Source: Formicarius rufipectus (lineage: Eukaryota > Chordata > Aves > Passeriformes > Formicariidae). From it: a stretch of 64,000 nt of DNA. The notes beneath the pieces are model-generated. The model was given only the letters and a program-made list of their open reading frames with translations, was not told the DNA's origin and ran no database searches. Made by a program: the position numbers and the translations under genes. How positions within the stretch are numbered: position 1 is the stretch's first letter; each line of letters begins with the position of its first letter. Shown here in pieces: positions 12,050 through 22,960 of this stretch. The stretch is taken from contig VXAU01000303.1 of NCBI GenBank assembly GCA_013399695.1, positions 62,001-126,000 of the forward strand, read 5' to 3'.

Positions 12050-12810
12050 GGATCGTGTTTGGAGAAGAATCTGTGCAGAGTCTCAGCGTTAACATTCTTT
12101 AACTGCTCCTCAAATTACTAATGCTTCACGTTGCTTTAATCCATTCAGCTGTAATAGCTTTATTAGATTAAACTCCCCGCTGAGCGAGTGAGGAACAGTG
12201 GGATTATCACACTTCCCTTTGAACAGCCAGTAAAGACAAAATAAATGGTTAACAAAATAGAGCAAATTCAGTTTGCAGGTGAGCTGCAGCTCCCAGCCCC
12301 GTGTGCTGTGGATGGGCTCCAAGCCTCCCTATTATTCCTTGCTTGAAAAACGCCTCTTTAGCAGCCTGAAGAAATTCCCGAGGTAAAAAAGAAGTCCTAA
12401 TGGAATAAAAGTTCCTCTTTCCCCTTTAGATGTGTTGCTAATTGCATTGTGCCCACTGCAGGGACAGTGTGAGGAAAACCTGAAACCTTATTTAAAAAAA
12501 AAATTATTTTTAGCTTCACTTTTGCTGGAGCTGTAGGTGTGCCAGGAACAGCCTTTATCCAGTGTCTCTAGAGTGGGAATGCCTAATGACTGATTTTTTA
12601 TTATTTTTTTAGCAAATCTAATTAACTATTTGAAGTATTCCGTCGAGAGGCTCAGGGTTACTATACACAAGCAGTGGGTGGCTCTTCTAGAGTCTCTTAA
12701 AAACTCAGTTTCTTCTCAGCATTCTTCAAATCCTAGTCTGCTGGAGCAATTTGAATTTTGTTATTAGTGACTGCTGGAAATCATAATTCAATAAAGACTA
12801 ACTCATTTAA
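12050..12810. promoter_or_regulatory. Candidate enhancer-like blocks
   Basis: Two repeat-free segments, about 12,060-12,290 and 12,590-12,800, have the even, AT-rich, ATTA/TTAA-studded texture often seen in conserved non-coding DNA. Examples are 'gctttattagattaaac' and 'aatctaattaactatttg'. The stretch between them shows nothing further. Function is inferred. Confidence 0.24.
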
Positions 12811-14282
12811 AAATGCTCCATGCTGAGCATGCATTAGGTAACTTGGGAAACTTTGGAGACACAGAAAAACATATACTAATATCCAGGTCTACACAGGAAA
12901 TTGGTATGGCACTGAGCAGCTTGAAGGAGGCTTTCTGTATGTTTTTAAGAAGCTGCAGAAAGGTTGGAAGGAATGCAGGTTTTTTTTTTTTAAAGTAAAT
13001 CTATTCCTTCCTTCTGCCCAGCAGTTTTTTCCTAACACGCTGGCATCTGTCCAGAGGAACTGGAGCCCCCAGCATGCAGGGGACAGTGAAAATACACACC
13101 CTAAACATTTCTGTAATCATTTCCTAGATAAGTAAGAAAGCCGTCGGGTTTCTCTTCCAGAACTCCGTGTATGTCCCTTATTACTCATCTCAAGTGAGTT
13201 TGGAAGTTTTCAGGACCTCTCCTGCCCCACGTCTCCTTCCTCCCTCTATGGCAATAACCCCCTGGTGCTGCCAGGGGAAGGGCCTCGTGCTCAGGTGTGT
13301 GTGCCCCTCCTGGGCTCGTGCAAGGCTGGCTCCCAACGCCGAGGTGCCTGCAGCACAGCCAGCCTCGGTCGCTGCTCTGCCTCACCCCACCAAAAACACC
13401 GGGGGATTTTTTTCCCAATTTCTTTCCACACAAGTTGTTTCATCTTTAGAATCACAACATTTCCTGCCAACATCAGAGGTTTCCATTCTTGTCTGCTCTC
13501 TCCCTTGTTCTTTTTAGCCATTTTCAGACTTATCTAGCCCTTGTGTTTCTTACCCTTGCCCCCTTTCATCCCCCGGTCCTCTCGCAGAGCCTCCCTCGTT
13601 TCAATTCTCCACTTAGCTGGCCTTCAGAAAACAATTCCCGTCTTCCACCTGGTTTTCCTCCTTTGTTGCTCTGGGGTTTGATTTCACCTCTTTTTGTCTG
13701 CTTCCACCTTCTTGGTTTTTTTTCCTCTCTTTTTTCCCCTTGCCCTCTCTTTAAAATTGGAGAAAAGGATCAATATTCCCCCCCCTCTGTTTGGTAAGGT
13801 AGTGCTGGATGAACCCGGTGGCGGTGGAATTGTCTCTGCAGAGAGGGAGAAGGGGGGCAGGAGCTGCCATGTGGGCAGGGCCGGGCCCTGGCAATCCCGG
13901 GGCAGGCTGGACCAGCCTGCATAAATATATGTAATTGCATGGATAAAAATCTGGAACAAAGGCCTGCGTTCTTTGCCCAGGCAAAATGCCCATGGAAACA
14001 GGCGGGTGTACGTCAGAGCGAGAGGCCAGTTTTAGGTTGTTTACCCAGGGATAATTTAGGAAAGCCTGATCCTCAGGAATGTCCTGCTCAGCATCACGCC
14101 CTGCCTGGGCACATCCTCTGGACATGGTGTGTCTTCCCCGTGGTCCTTGGAAGCTGGTGATCCATAGGGAAGTGGCATCCTCGAGCTGCACCTGCCAGGA
14201 TCTGACACTTGCTGTGGAGAGGAGGGGAACGAGCCTGGGTCTGGGCTCTGGGGACACCTCAGAGCCCCTGCCAGGGCCTGAA
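12811..14282. other. Unannotated DNA with a pyrimidine-rich tract
   Basis: From about 13,490 to 13,780 the plus strand is strongly C/T-rich. Minus-strand frames of up to about 200 codons span 13,750-14,360, but they run into the following CR1 copy and show no domain, so I do not call a gene. Confidence 0.5.
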
Positions 14283-14567
14283 AAGAGCCTGAGACAGCTG
14301 GAGAGGGACCCTGGACGAGGGCATGGAGGGACAGGACACAGGGAACAGCTTCCCACTGCCAGAGGGCAGGGTCAGATGGGATATGGGGGAGAAATTCTTC
14401 CCTGGCACAGGGTGCCCAAAGAAGCTGTGGGTGCCCCATCCCTGGAAGTGTCCCAGGCCAGGTTGGACGGGGCTTGGAACAACCTGGGCTGGTGGGAGGT
14501 GTCCCTGCCCATGGCAGGGAGTGGGCTTTGAGATCCTTACAGCCCAAACTATTCTGGGATTTTATGA
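14283..14567 (+). mobile_element. CR1 LINE 3' end
   Basis: It starts in 'aagagcctgagacagctgga', continues through 'ccactgccagagggcagg' and ends at 'aaactattctgggatttt'. It carries the whole 3' block, slightly shortened near 14,520 where the 'ggtgggactgg' segment is lost. It contains a CCAGAGGGCAG motif at 14359-14369. Confidence 0.94.
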
Positions 14568-14766
14568 CACTCAAAGTAATTTCAGAGGAGGTTGAGTTTT
14601 TAAAAAATTGCTTCCTTCTTCCTAATATCTACAGTGTGTGAAGAGTAGGTAGAAGTTACTGTAGGGAGGGTCGCGCCTGCCCGCACCCTGCCCTCCGCTG
14701 TTCCCTGGCTCCCGTGAGCAGCGCCTGGGTCGGGCCCTCTTTTGGTGTCCCTTTGAGTGTCCTCGT

Positions 14767-14791
14767 TCGGCCCGGCCCGGCCCGGCCCGGG
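14767..14791. repeat. Short GGCCC tandem array
   Basis: Four to five tandem copies of a GC-only pentamer (ggccc) precede the minisatellite. Confidence 0.9.
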
Positions 14792-14820
14792 AGAGACTGA
14801 CCCTGCTGCGGGCGCGGGGA

Positions 14821-15140
14821 CACGTGCGGGGGCGGCATGTGGAGGGGGGCACTGGAGAGCGCACGTGCAGGAGTCACGTGGAGCGTACACGTGCGGGGGT
14901 CACGTGCAGGGGGCACTGAAAAGCGCATGTGCGGGGGTCACGTGCAGGGGGGCATGTGCAGGAGTCACGTGGAGCGTGAACGTGCAGGGGTCACGTGGAG
15001 TATGCAGATGCGGGGGTCACGTGGACCGTGCACGTGCAGGAGTCACGGCNNNNNNNNNNNNNNNNNNNNNNNNNNNGGGGGCACGTGCAGGGGTCACGTG
15101 GAGTGTGCACGTGAGGGTGTCTGTGGGGGCACGTGAGGGT
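14821..15140 (+). repeat. CACGTG minisatellite, 13/26-bp period
   Basis: Fourteen exact CACGTG hexamers lie here, at 14821, 14862, 14875, 14888, 14901, 14939, 14966, 14992, 15018, 15031, 15082, 15095, 15108 and 15130. Neighbouring spacings are mostly 13 or 26 bases. The unit alternates 'cacgtgcaggggt' with 'cacgtggagcgtg'-like halves. Open frames through the array are repeat translations, not genes. An assembly gap sits inside the array, so its true length is unknown. Confidence 0.95.
15050..15076. other. Assembly gap (27 N)
   Basis: A run of N interrupts the minisatellite, as expected where short reads cannot span a GC-rich tandem array. Confidence 0.99.
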
Positions 15141-15439
15141 GTCTATAGGGGCACTCGGCCGGCTCTGGCGAGTCACAAACACCGCCAGCATTTGCTGCCC
15201 AGAAGGAAGGAAATCCGGGCCAGGCCCATGTCACCAGCGAAGGGGAGCTCCGCCAGGAAGGACGGGCCTGGCATGGCCTGAGTAGTCGGTGACGTACGAG
15301 GCAGGAGCAGCGGCCCACAGGTGTGTGAGATCTGCCACAGCACCGGCCGCGGTCTGGCCGCGGGTACCAGGGCTTGGCTGAGGGTCTGGTGCACTTCTAA
15401 CATATTCTTTGTTGAATAACTGTATTGAATGCACATATT

Positions 15440-15650
15440 GAGCGGGCAGGGTTAGGTGGGATTTGGAGAGAAATCCTTCCCTGGGAGGGTGGGCAGGCCC
15501 TGGTACAGGGTGCCCAGAGGAGCTGTGGCCGCCCCATCCCTGGCAGTGTCCCAGGCCAGGCTGGATTGGGCTTGGAGCACCCTGGGCTGGTGGAAGGTGT
15601 AACCCTCCTGATCTTTAAGGGCCCTTCCAACCCAAACCAGTCTGGGATAT
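15440..15650 (+). mobile_element. CR1 LINE 3' end with small internal deletion
   Basis: It runs from 'gcgggcagggttaggtggga' to 'caacccaaaccagtctggga'. The segment that normally holds 'ccctgcccatggcaggg' is replaced by 'aaccctcctg', a loss of about 25 bases. Confidence 0.93.
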
Positions 15651-18561
15651 CTTGCTCCTGTGAGTCAGTCTGAGTCTGCATTTACCTTTGCTAACTGTAA
15701 GTTTGCACTTAGGATACAACTTTACTTTCTCAGTCTGTATCTGGTTCAGCTCTAAGGCTTTAGAACTCGCCCTTCTTGCCATGTGCCACCTCATGGTGCC
15801 ACCTTACTCCCTGTTGACAGAAAAGAGGGGCAGGGGTAAGGCTGGCCCTGCAGAGCTCTGAAAGAACCTGTCCTTTTAGCCCAAAAGGAACCAGACTCAA
15901 CACAAATTCCTTGGTAGTTTAATCCTGGTGCCTTAGGATGAGGCAGGCCCATGGGCGCATGCATTAAGTGCAGTGTTGCAGCTCTTTAAATGACATGGGG
16001 AGGGCAGGAGAGTGTTGTATCACAATTTGAATGTGTGGCAAGTCCTTGGCATGCCAGCAGGTAATGCCTTTATGGAGTCCTGGGTATCATCAGAGCCCTG
16101 GAAATAATGGCTGAGGCCAGCACTAGGGAATATAATTTCTTTAAATGTAAGAAAAAAGCAAAACTCAAAAAACAGTGATGGCATTTTAACTAACTTCAAG
16201 TGTGCTGCTGGTTCAGTCGCCCCTTTGATGTTGCAGCCGGGTGACCTGGCCTCCCCCACCATTCATCACTGCCTGGAAATCAAACTCGCCCGTGCTCCTG
16301 CTTTACAGTCCTCCCTCTGTTCTGCTAATAAACACAATGTTAGTGAAAATAACCATCCGGGAAGCGTTCAAAGGGGATATCCATGGGTGAATTTTAGTGA
16401 GAGTGCAGTTTCTTCCTGCCAAGCCTGAATCTTCAAACTGCTCGGGAGAAAAAAGTGTTCATCTAAACACGTGGCATCGGAACATGAGGCTCCCAAATCC
16501 CTGTGCTCCTGGGGCAACTCTGTGATCAGAATTGTGGGGAAATGCCTTTAGTTATTTCATTTCACCTGCATTTTACAGTTCCAATGTTAGTTAAGGTGAC
16601 AGCTGTGTAAACACAAAACCTCGGTGTTTCTAAAGAGTGGGCTCTGAAGTGGAGAACTCCCTTCTGATGGTTCCTGGACGATGCTCAGGCAGTGTCTCAG
16701 GGGCTGGCAGTGCTGGAGAGCTGCCTTGGAAGGGGGAGAGTTGGGGCTGCAGTGGGCACGGCACGTGTATAACACACCTGGACGTGACACGTATGTAACT
16801 TGTGTAGATGCATCGTGTGTAACACACGTGGACACAGTGCTCGTGTCACACCAGTGTGACAAGTGTGACCCTTATCTCTGGCCTCACAGTGATGTTTGTG
16901 TCATCAATACCCTGGTGCCAGAGAAACAGGACTTCTGATGAACTTGGTGCCTTATCCCTGCCCTGAGGGGAGCACTGAAGCTGGATTAGAAGAAAATTAG
17001 ATGAGGATTTTGTGTTGTCTTGGATTTTGGAGTCTGGCACGAGTTTATTCTGGGTTTAGCAGTTGCTTTTACAGTGTGTTGTCTGGATCATGTAGGAGCG
17101 GATGAAATGGGCTGGGAGAGCCTTATGGCTGGGTGAGCACAGCTCTGTTGGGACTTTCAGAGCCTGTGTGTTTGTGTGTTTTCTCCTCTGAGATCTGGTG
17201 CTTTTCATCCTCACTGCCTCTTTACCTTGTTCTAATCTGATCCGTTGTATCTGTTGTGCACCAAGTAACAGATGTGTAAGTCTAATACAGTAAATCACTG
17301 TATGTATTATGGCAACACTGTGGAAATATCTCTTTGCAGCACCAGAAAAAAACCCCCACATTTAATTTTCTGATTTCTTGCTGAATATGGAATGGAAAAT
17401 ATGTTGATTTAACTCTAAAAAAATGTACAGTCAATTTAAGGGGAAAAAAAAAAGAAAGAAACCCTTTACCATATCTAATTTCATTAGTAAACTGTAAATG
17501 GAAATGATGAAGAGGTATGATTTCAAAGGGCTGGGAACCCACACATTTTATGTTGCATTAATCACGTGCTGTTAATTTTTCCTCAGCAGAGCTCTGTGTT
17601 CCTGCTGGTGTTTCACGGGGCAGTGGGCGAGGGTGGGCACTGTCTGGGACCCCTCGGGGTTGGTGGCCTCATGCCCGAGGTGTGGGGCTCTGCTGGGGCT
17701 GATCAAACACGGCCCTGCTGCCCGGCTCGTGTGCTCCACGTCCCTCTCCCAGAGCCTCTTTCTCTTCCAGGCTGTAAAGAGCGTTAAGAAAGGAATTGTC
17801 TCTATTATGGTAATTAAACTCCCAGGAAACAGCCTCATTAGACTAATAAAGAGTAAATAAAGCAGGCAGGACACACTCCGGTTTCCAGTGTTGAGGACAG
17901 CACTCACCTCCCCTCCTGTGCCTGCCTGTCCGTCCCTGCTCCTGGGCCCAGGCTCCCACCTGGATTCACCCCCTCGTAATTTTCCCAGCACTTTTCTGCT
18001 CGGGTCAAAGTTTTCCTTGCTCGGCTGCAGGAAAGGGAATAGTATTTCTAATGCTTGGGGAAATTTTCAGTTGTGTATCTTCATAAAACCCTCGTGGTTT
18101 TGCCTGCTGTGGGGTAGCCCTGGCTTGGAGCTGATGCCGTGGAACACCGGAGCACATCTGTGCTGGATGCACAGGACAAAGCGTGGAGGCTGGGTTTGGT
18201 TTCTTGCAGCAGGGAATTTGGGGGACACTGGTAAGTGACATTGCTCCCCCAGTGCTGACCTTTGAGCCAGGGGCTGCACTGAAAGCACACACAGCTCTCA
18301 TGCTTTTTCAGCAGCAGATTATGGAGGGAGAATGAAATTAGCAGTAGAAGTATTAAAATATTGATAGCAATCATTCTGTGTCCTGGCTTTACTAATTAAT
18401 TATTAATTTTACCTTGAAGGTTAGTGTAAGAGATGGACTTTACTTTATCAGGCCCCCACTTAGCATGATGTTTGACTATATATTTTTAAACATTATCAGG
18501 GCTCTAGCAAATAGCTCTCATTTTTCCTGGTGAGGGGATTTGCTTTTTGTGGCTTCATGAG
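15651..18561. other. Unannotated unique DNA
   Basis: No gene or interspersed repeat is recognised. The part near 17,770-17,860 ('ggtaattaaactcccagg', 'cattagactaataaagag') is AT-rich and enhancer-like in texture. A degenerate 50-bp repeat lies at 16,762-16,861. Confidence 0.5.
16762..16861. repeat. Degenerate two-copy 50-bp repeat with palindromes
   Basis: 'aacacacctggac' at 16,771 recurs as 'aacacacgtggac' at 16,821, which gives a 50-base period. Two inverted repeats lie in the second unit: CGTGTGT-A-ACACACG at 16,814-16,828 and GTCACAC-CA-GTGTGAC at 16,845-16,860. Confidence 0.7.
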
Positions 18562-18962
18562 GTAGGAGAAAAAAAGGTCACTGAGATGATTAGAGGAATG
18601 GAGCATCTCTCCTCTCCTATGAGGAAAGGCTGAGAAAATTGGGATTGTTCAGCCTGGAGAGGAGAAGCTTTGGGGAGACCTAATTGTGGCCTTCCAGTAA
18701 CTGAAGGAAACCCACAGGAAAAACAGAAACTATTTACAAGTGTCTGGAGTGACAGAAATTCCTCCCTGGGAGGGTGGGCAGGCCCTGGCACAGGGTGGGC
18801 AGAGAAGCTGTGGCTGCCCCATCCCTGGGAGTGTCCAAGGCCAGGTTGGTTGGGGCTTAGAGCGACCTGGGCTGGTGGGAGGTGTCCCTGCCCGTGGCAG
18901 AGGGTGGGACTGGGTGGGCTTTGAGGTCCCTTCCAACGCAAATCATTCTGGGATTCTATAAA
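18562..18962 (+). mobile_element. CR1 LINE 3' end, longest copy in the window
   Basis: It begins upstream of the other copies, in the CR1 segment reading 'ggtcactgagatgattagag', then 'tatgaggaaaggctgag' and 'ttcagcctggagaggagaag', which lies close to the end of the CR1 coding region. After about 18,722 some sequence is missing before the standard tail resumes at 'acagaaattcctccctggga'. It ends at 'attctgggattctataaa'. Confidence 0.95.
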
Positions 18963-21317
18963 ATAATTATTAAACTGGGCTGACTTTGAATTTTCTGTGA
19001 AGAATGTTGTTTTTTTTTCTCAAAAGCAAATTTAGCATTGCTAGAAGATTCAAATATGGAAGCGTTTGTGTGCGGCTGCGCTCAGGAGAGATCGTATTGA
19101 TTTCAGTGAACTCCACTCGCAGGGAGGAGCAGGGCTGTGTGTGCAGGGCTGTGTGTGCAGGGCTGGAGCTTTACTTTTGTAAACTTCCCATTTCCTCTCT
19201 TGCATCAGCAAGGTTTAAAAGATCTTTTACTGTCTTGAGGGTAAATATCTTTCATTTCTGAAATGATAAAACCCAATTCTTGCTTATTTCTCTTAAAGTG
19301 AACTCAACTTTAAATGTGGATGAATGGAAAAATGTTGCCTAGCTCCCCCAGGGGAGAGAGGCTGCAAACCTCCAGCTTTGGAAACAAGGATTTTCGTTCT
19401 GTTGCTTTTAAAAGGGAATAGCAGAAAAGGAAAATTTTGCCGTAGCATTGTGAAAAACAGAATTTATCCAGCCTGGGCCCTTTTAAGATAAAGGAAATGA
19501 CTGTCTTGTGCATTGCTGTTTTCGACTTGGAGCATCTGCAGCGTGCAGGTGCCCACGGAGCTGTGGAGGTGCCTGAAGTTTTGATGTGTTGAGCTCCTTG
19601 CAGGACAGGGGCTGTGTCTCCACGCCTGTGCTGTGAGATGTTCCCGGGAGCACAGGGTGGGAGTGCTCACCTCAGCAAACTCACACGGGCCTTTCGGAGT
19701 CTCGCTTGCTCCAGTGAGTTAGAATGCCCCACTTATTTTAAATTTTATTGAGGGGGGTTATGTTTATTCACTGAAATGGGAAGTTGAGCTTACACAGCCC
19801 TGTAAGGTACCAGGAATCCTGTGCTGGTTTGCTGCTCATCGCTGCAAGTGAGATATTGATACGCTTAAAAAGGGTATTTGTAGCTTTTATCTCCAGCACT
19901 TTTAAAAGATCATTTCAAGGTCTTCCCAGCCCCTCTGCTGGTATCTTTTCTCAGCACAACCCACACACCAAGTACTAGCATTGCAAGTCCTTTGGGGCTG
20001 CTCAGCATCAAGCTGCAGGTGCACATGCGGCCAGGGGCCTGTGCTGGAGCCCCCCACCCCATTGCCCTGTGCTCACTCCCTTCCCAGGAGTGCAGCCACA
20101 GAGGAACGTGGCTGTCACATCAGCTTTGTTGATCTGCAAGAAGGAGAAACCTCTTTCCATGCACTCAGGTCTCAGCTGAGCCAAGCAAATGCACATTGAC
20201 TCAAGCTGGGGTCAGGGAATTGGCAGTGGCGTAACACAAATGTGATTTTAAGAAACTTGCTCCCAATTATTTCACTCCTCCCCCTTTCAGGGTATCAGTT
20301 CCAGCAGTAAAATGCCACGTAGCATCCATCTGTGTCCACGTAATTGCGGGGTGTGTGTCAGCACAGTGTGATCATGTGTGTGCGTGTGACATGAAAGCAA
20401 TCAGGTTACAGTGTCCAAAAGAAACAGCCAAAGAGAGGATTTCCTGCCATGTGATGTGACTTTGTGTTGTTTCTAAATTATGGGAATAAATGCAGGATTA
20501 ACCCCGAATTTCAGACGGAATACAGTTAGCACCAGTTCTGCAGAGACTGACTGGAGTCCATACACCAGGTTTTGTGGGCGCAGGCCTTGGGCAGGCTCTC
20601 CTTTGCTGTAGAGACTGGCTGCAAAGCACTTTCTTCAAGTTGTTACTGAAGAACTCATGGTTCGTGGTTTCTGTTAGAGCCTCTGAGGTGGAGAGATGGA
20701 CTTCCAGAAGTCCTGGAGCTGGGAAAAGCTCCCAAAGTCTCGAGTGAAGCAGGCACACGTTGCCTTCTGCTCAGAGATGAGTGGTCTGGGACAGCTGCAG
20801 GCACGGGCATTTTTTCAGGGATTTGATGCCAACTCCCTTGTCCCTCTCCCTGTGGTGGGTCCCTGGGATGCCTGAGCATCTTGTGCCCAGAGCCAGGCAT
20901 GAGATCCTCCTGTTCTCCAGAGCAGTAGCTCCACTGAGATACATCTTCCACAAAGATAATTTGGGACACACCTGTCACAGGATGTGACAAATGGGTTTGA
21001 TCTCCTCCTTTTGCCATGAAAACATTTCAGGCTGCTGTGCTGGAGGTTGAGCAGCAGAGAGATGCAGAGTCTGCAGTGGGAAGTGACACCATCTAAGAAG
21101 CCTCTGCTGTGCTTGGGGGAGTGAGTTTCCTTCCCGCCCAGCCATCCTCATCTTCACACCTCCCCAAGGTGAGGACTTGTGGCAGCTTCTTCCTGGGAGA
21201 GGGGGCTGCTTCTCTCAGCTCCTGGAGTGGCTCCATGACCTTCCTTGAGCCTCGTACCAGGCACCTGATTTTGTGGTTCATCCCCAACATCTGAGGCTGA
21301 CAAACTGTTTTGGCTCC
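18963..21317. other. Unannotated unique DNA
   Basis: No gene or family repeat is recognised. A two-and-a-half-copy tandem of the 14-mer 'agggctgtgtgtgc' lies at 19,131-19,163. Frames in 20,498-21,290 have no motif. Confidence 0.5.
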
Positions 21318-21474
21318 CGAGCAGCTGTGGCTGCCCCATCCCTGTAAGAATCCAAGGCCAGGCTGGACGGGACTTGGAGCAGCCTGGGCTGGTGGAAGGG
21401 GTCCCTGCCCATGGCAGGGGGTGGGATGTGATCAGCTTTAAGGTCCCTTCCAAACCATTCTTTAATTCTAAGAT
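21318..21474 (+). mobile_element. CR1 LINE 3' end
   Basis: A short tail from 'cgagcagctgtggctgcccc' to 'ccattctttaattctaagat'. The 'caaccc' of the terminal block is lost, and the end is more diverged than in most copies here. Confidence 0.92.
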
Positions 21475-22080
21475 AAGGTGTTCCTGAGCAGGAAGAGAAC
21501 AGCAATGGAATACTAACAAGAAGCACTCTGTGAAGGGGGGAGCAAGTTATGGTTTAGCATCTTGCTTCTTGGCATCTTCATGGAAAAATCTGTTAGAGGT
21601 CAGGCAGGGAGGTTATGGAAAACAGTTACTGGTGGGTTTGGCTTGTGTGACCGATGTGTTAAAGATGATCTGCTCCTTCATTAGCAGCACTTAGCAGTGG
21701 AGGACACCAGAGGACACTCAGGACAGGATTTTTAACAAGCAATTTAGAGCTTGTCTGCACTGTGGGATTAGCTGGAGGTAGAGCCTGAGAGCTACCAGTA
21801 ACCCGATGCTTGTGGGTGTCTGTGAGTGGAGCCGAGCGGCAGCCGGAACTGCTGCTGGTGCTGGTCACTCCATGGGGCTGGGCTGGCTGCTCTGGACTCG
21901 TGGAGCAGCTCCGGGGTGAGCTCCAGGCTTACCACTCACACTCGGCACTGCTCTGGAGGAGTTATGTATGAGTGGATGGCTGCAGCTGACAGGGCAGTGA
22001 GGGCAACTTCACAGACACCCCATGGAACGAGAACATCCACACAGAAAGTTGGGAGACAGCACATAGCAGCTCACAGTTAA

Positions 22081-22116
<36 letters not shown>

Positions 22117-22689
22117 TGAAAAAAATTCTTTCCACAGTAGCAGACTTGCAGCTGTTAACTAATCCCATAACAAGTGGCATTTAGCCACACATTTTCCAAA
22201 TTAAATAAGCTTGCATGTTGGACTAGTTTCATACCCTGTAATACAAATACTTTCCCTGCTGGGGGAAAAAAAAATATTAAAAGAAAAATCCTCTGAGGCG
22301 TAGGAGGAGTGGAGAAGGGGAAGGTGGGTGTGCAGGGCCGTGTCGCTACCGCTGTCCCTGTCAGCGCGTGGCTCCGCGCGAGCACCGCGGCTGCTGGAGG
22401 AGCTGATGGGTTATCAAGGACTGCTCATGCTTAAATTATTAGTTAAGGCTGTGACATTAAAGAATTGTTATTTGGTCATGGTCTCGTGGCTGTGTTTTGC
22501 CAGGAGGTGTTTGGAAATTCTCGTCTCTGCTGTCACATAATCTGTACTTGCCCTTTTGGGGCTTTTTTTTCCCTGGTCATTTGAATAATGTTTTCAGCTC
22601 CTTGACTGATTCTGGACTCAGCAGCTTTGGGCCACAAGCAATTAATGGCACATGTTGATAGAACTTGGGCTGGATCTCTTTTGAGTGTG
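21475..22689. other. Unannotated DNA with a long T tract
   Basis: Nothing is recognised except the homopolymer at 22,085-22,115 and a short CpG-richer patch at 22,330-22,400. Confidence 0.5.
22085..22115. repeat. Poly(T), 31 bases
   Basis: A pure T run on the plus strand. It could be the poly(A) tail of a minus-strand retrocopy, but the DNA to its right matches no gene I recognise. Confidence 0.95.
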
Positions 22690-22960
22690 TTTGAGAGCGC
22701 GTCCTCTACCCCGCACCCACCTTCTGCACATTTTTAAGAATACCATTAAAAATTTTTCAGGATCCCCGTCCAAGCCAAATGCATTGTTTCCATGGAAACA
22801 ATTAATGGGGAGAGCAATTTATAAGACTGATGTAAAAAAATGAGCACTTCATCAGCCCCCCTGGTGCTCTGATATACAATCTTGAGGCAGAAGCCGGGTG
22901 AGGTTTGCATAAGTGATATCCTTAAAAAAGGGGGAGACAGAGAAAGGAGCCTGGGAGTCT
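22690..22960. promoter_or_regulatory. Candidate regulatory block with a 20-bp perfect palindrome
   Basis: Positions 22,783-22,802 read ATTGTTTCCATGGAAACAAT, which is its own reverse complement. The centre resembles an RFX X-box (GTTNCCATGGNAAC), and the ends form opposed SOX-type ATTGTT cores. The surrounding 250 bases are repeat-free and AT-rich. Binding is inferred. Confidence 0.4.

Larger units (their letters stand above)
14665..15370. other. CpG-rich, CpG-island-like block
   Basis: CpG dinucleotides are far denser here than in neighbouring DNA, both in the unique flank (about 14,665-14,830 and 15,145-15,365) and in the minisatellite between. It could be a CpG island or a by-product of the CpG-bearing repeat. 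No exon or promoter-defined gene is visible. Confidence 0.5.

Noticed and set aside
13751..14356. Minus-strand open frame of 201 codons
   Set aside because: Its first part is antisense to a CR1 copy and the rest lies in G/C-rich unique DNA. There is no domain, signal peptide or splice framing.
14757..15281. Repetitive Gly/Val/Arg-rich frame through the CpG-rich block
   Set aside because: It is the CACGTG minisatellite translated. It also runs through the N gap and has no conserved domain.
22085..22300. Minus-strand processed pseudogene suggested by the 31-base T tract
   Set aside because: The DNA on the expected body side shows no recognisable coding sequence or target-site duplication.
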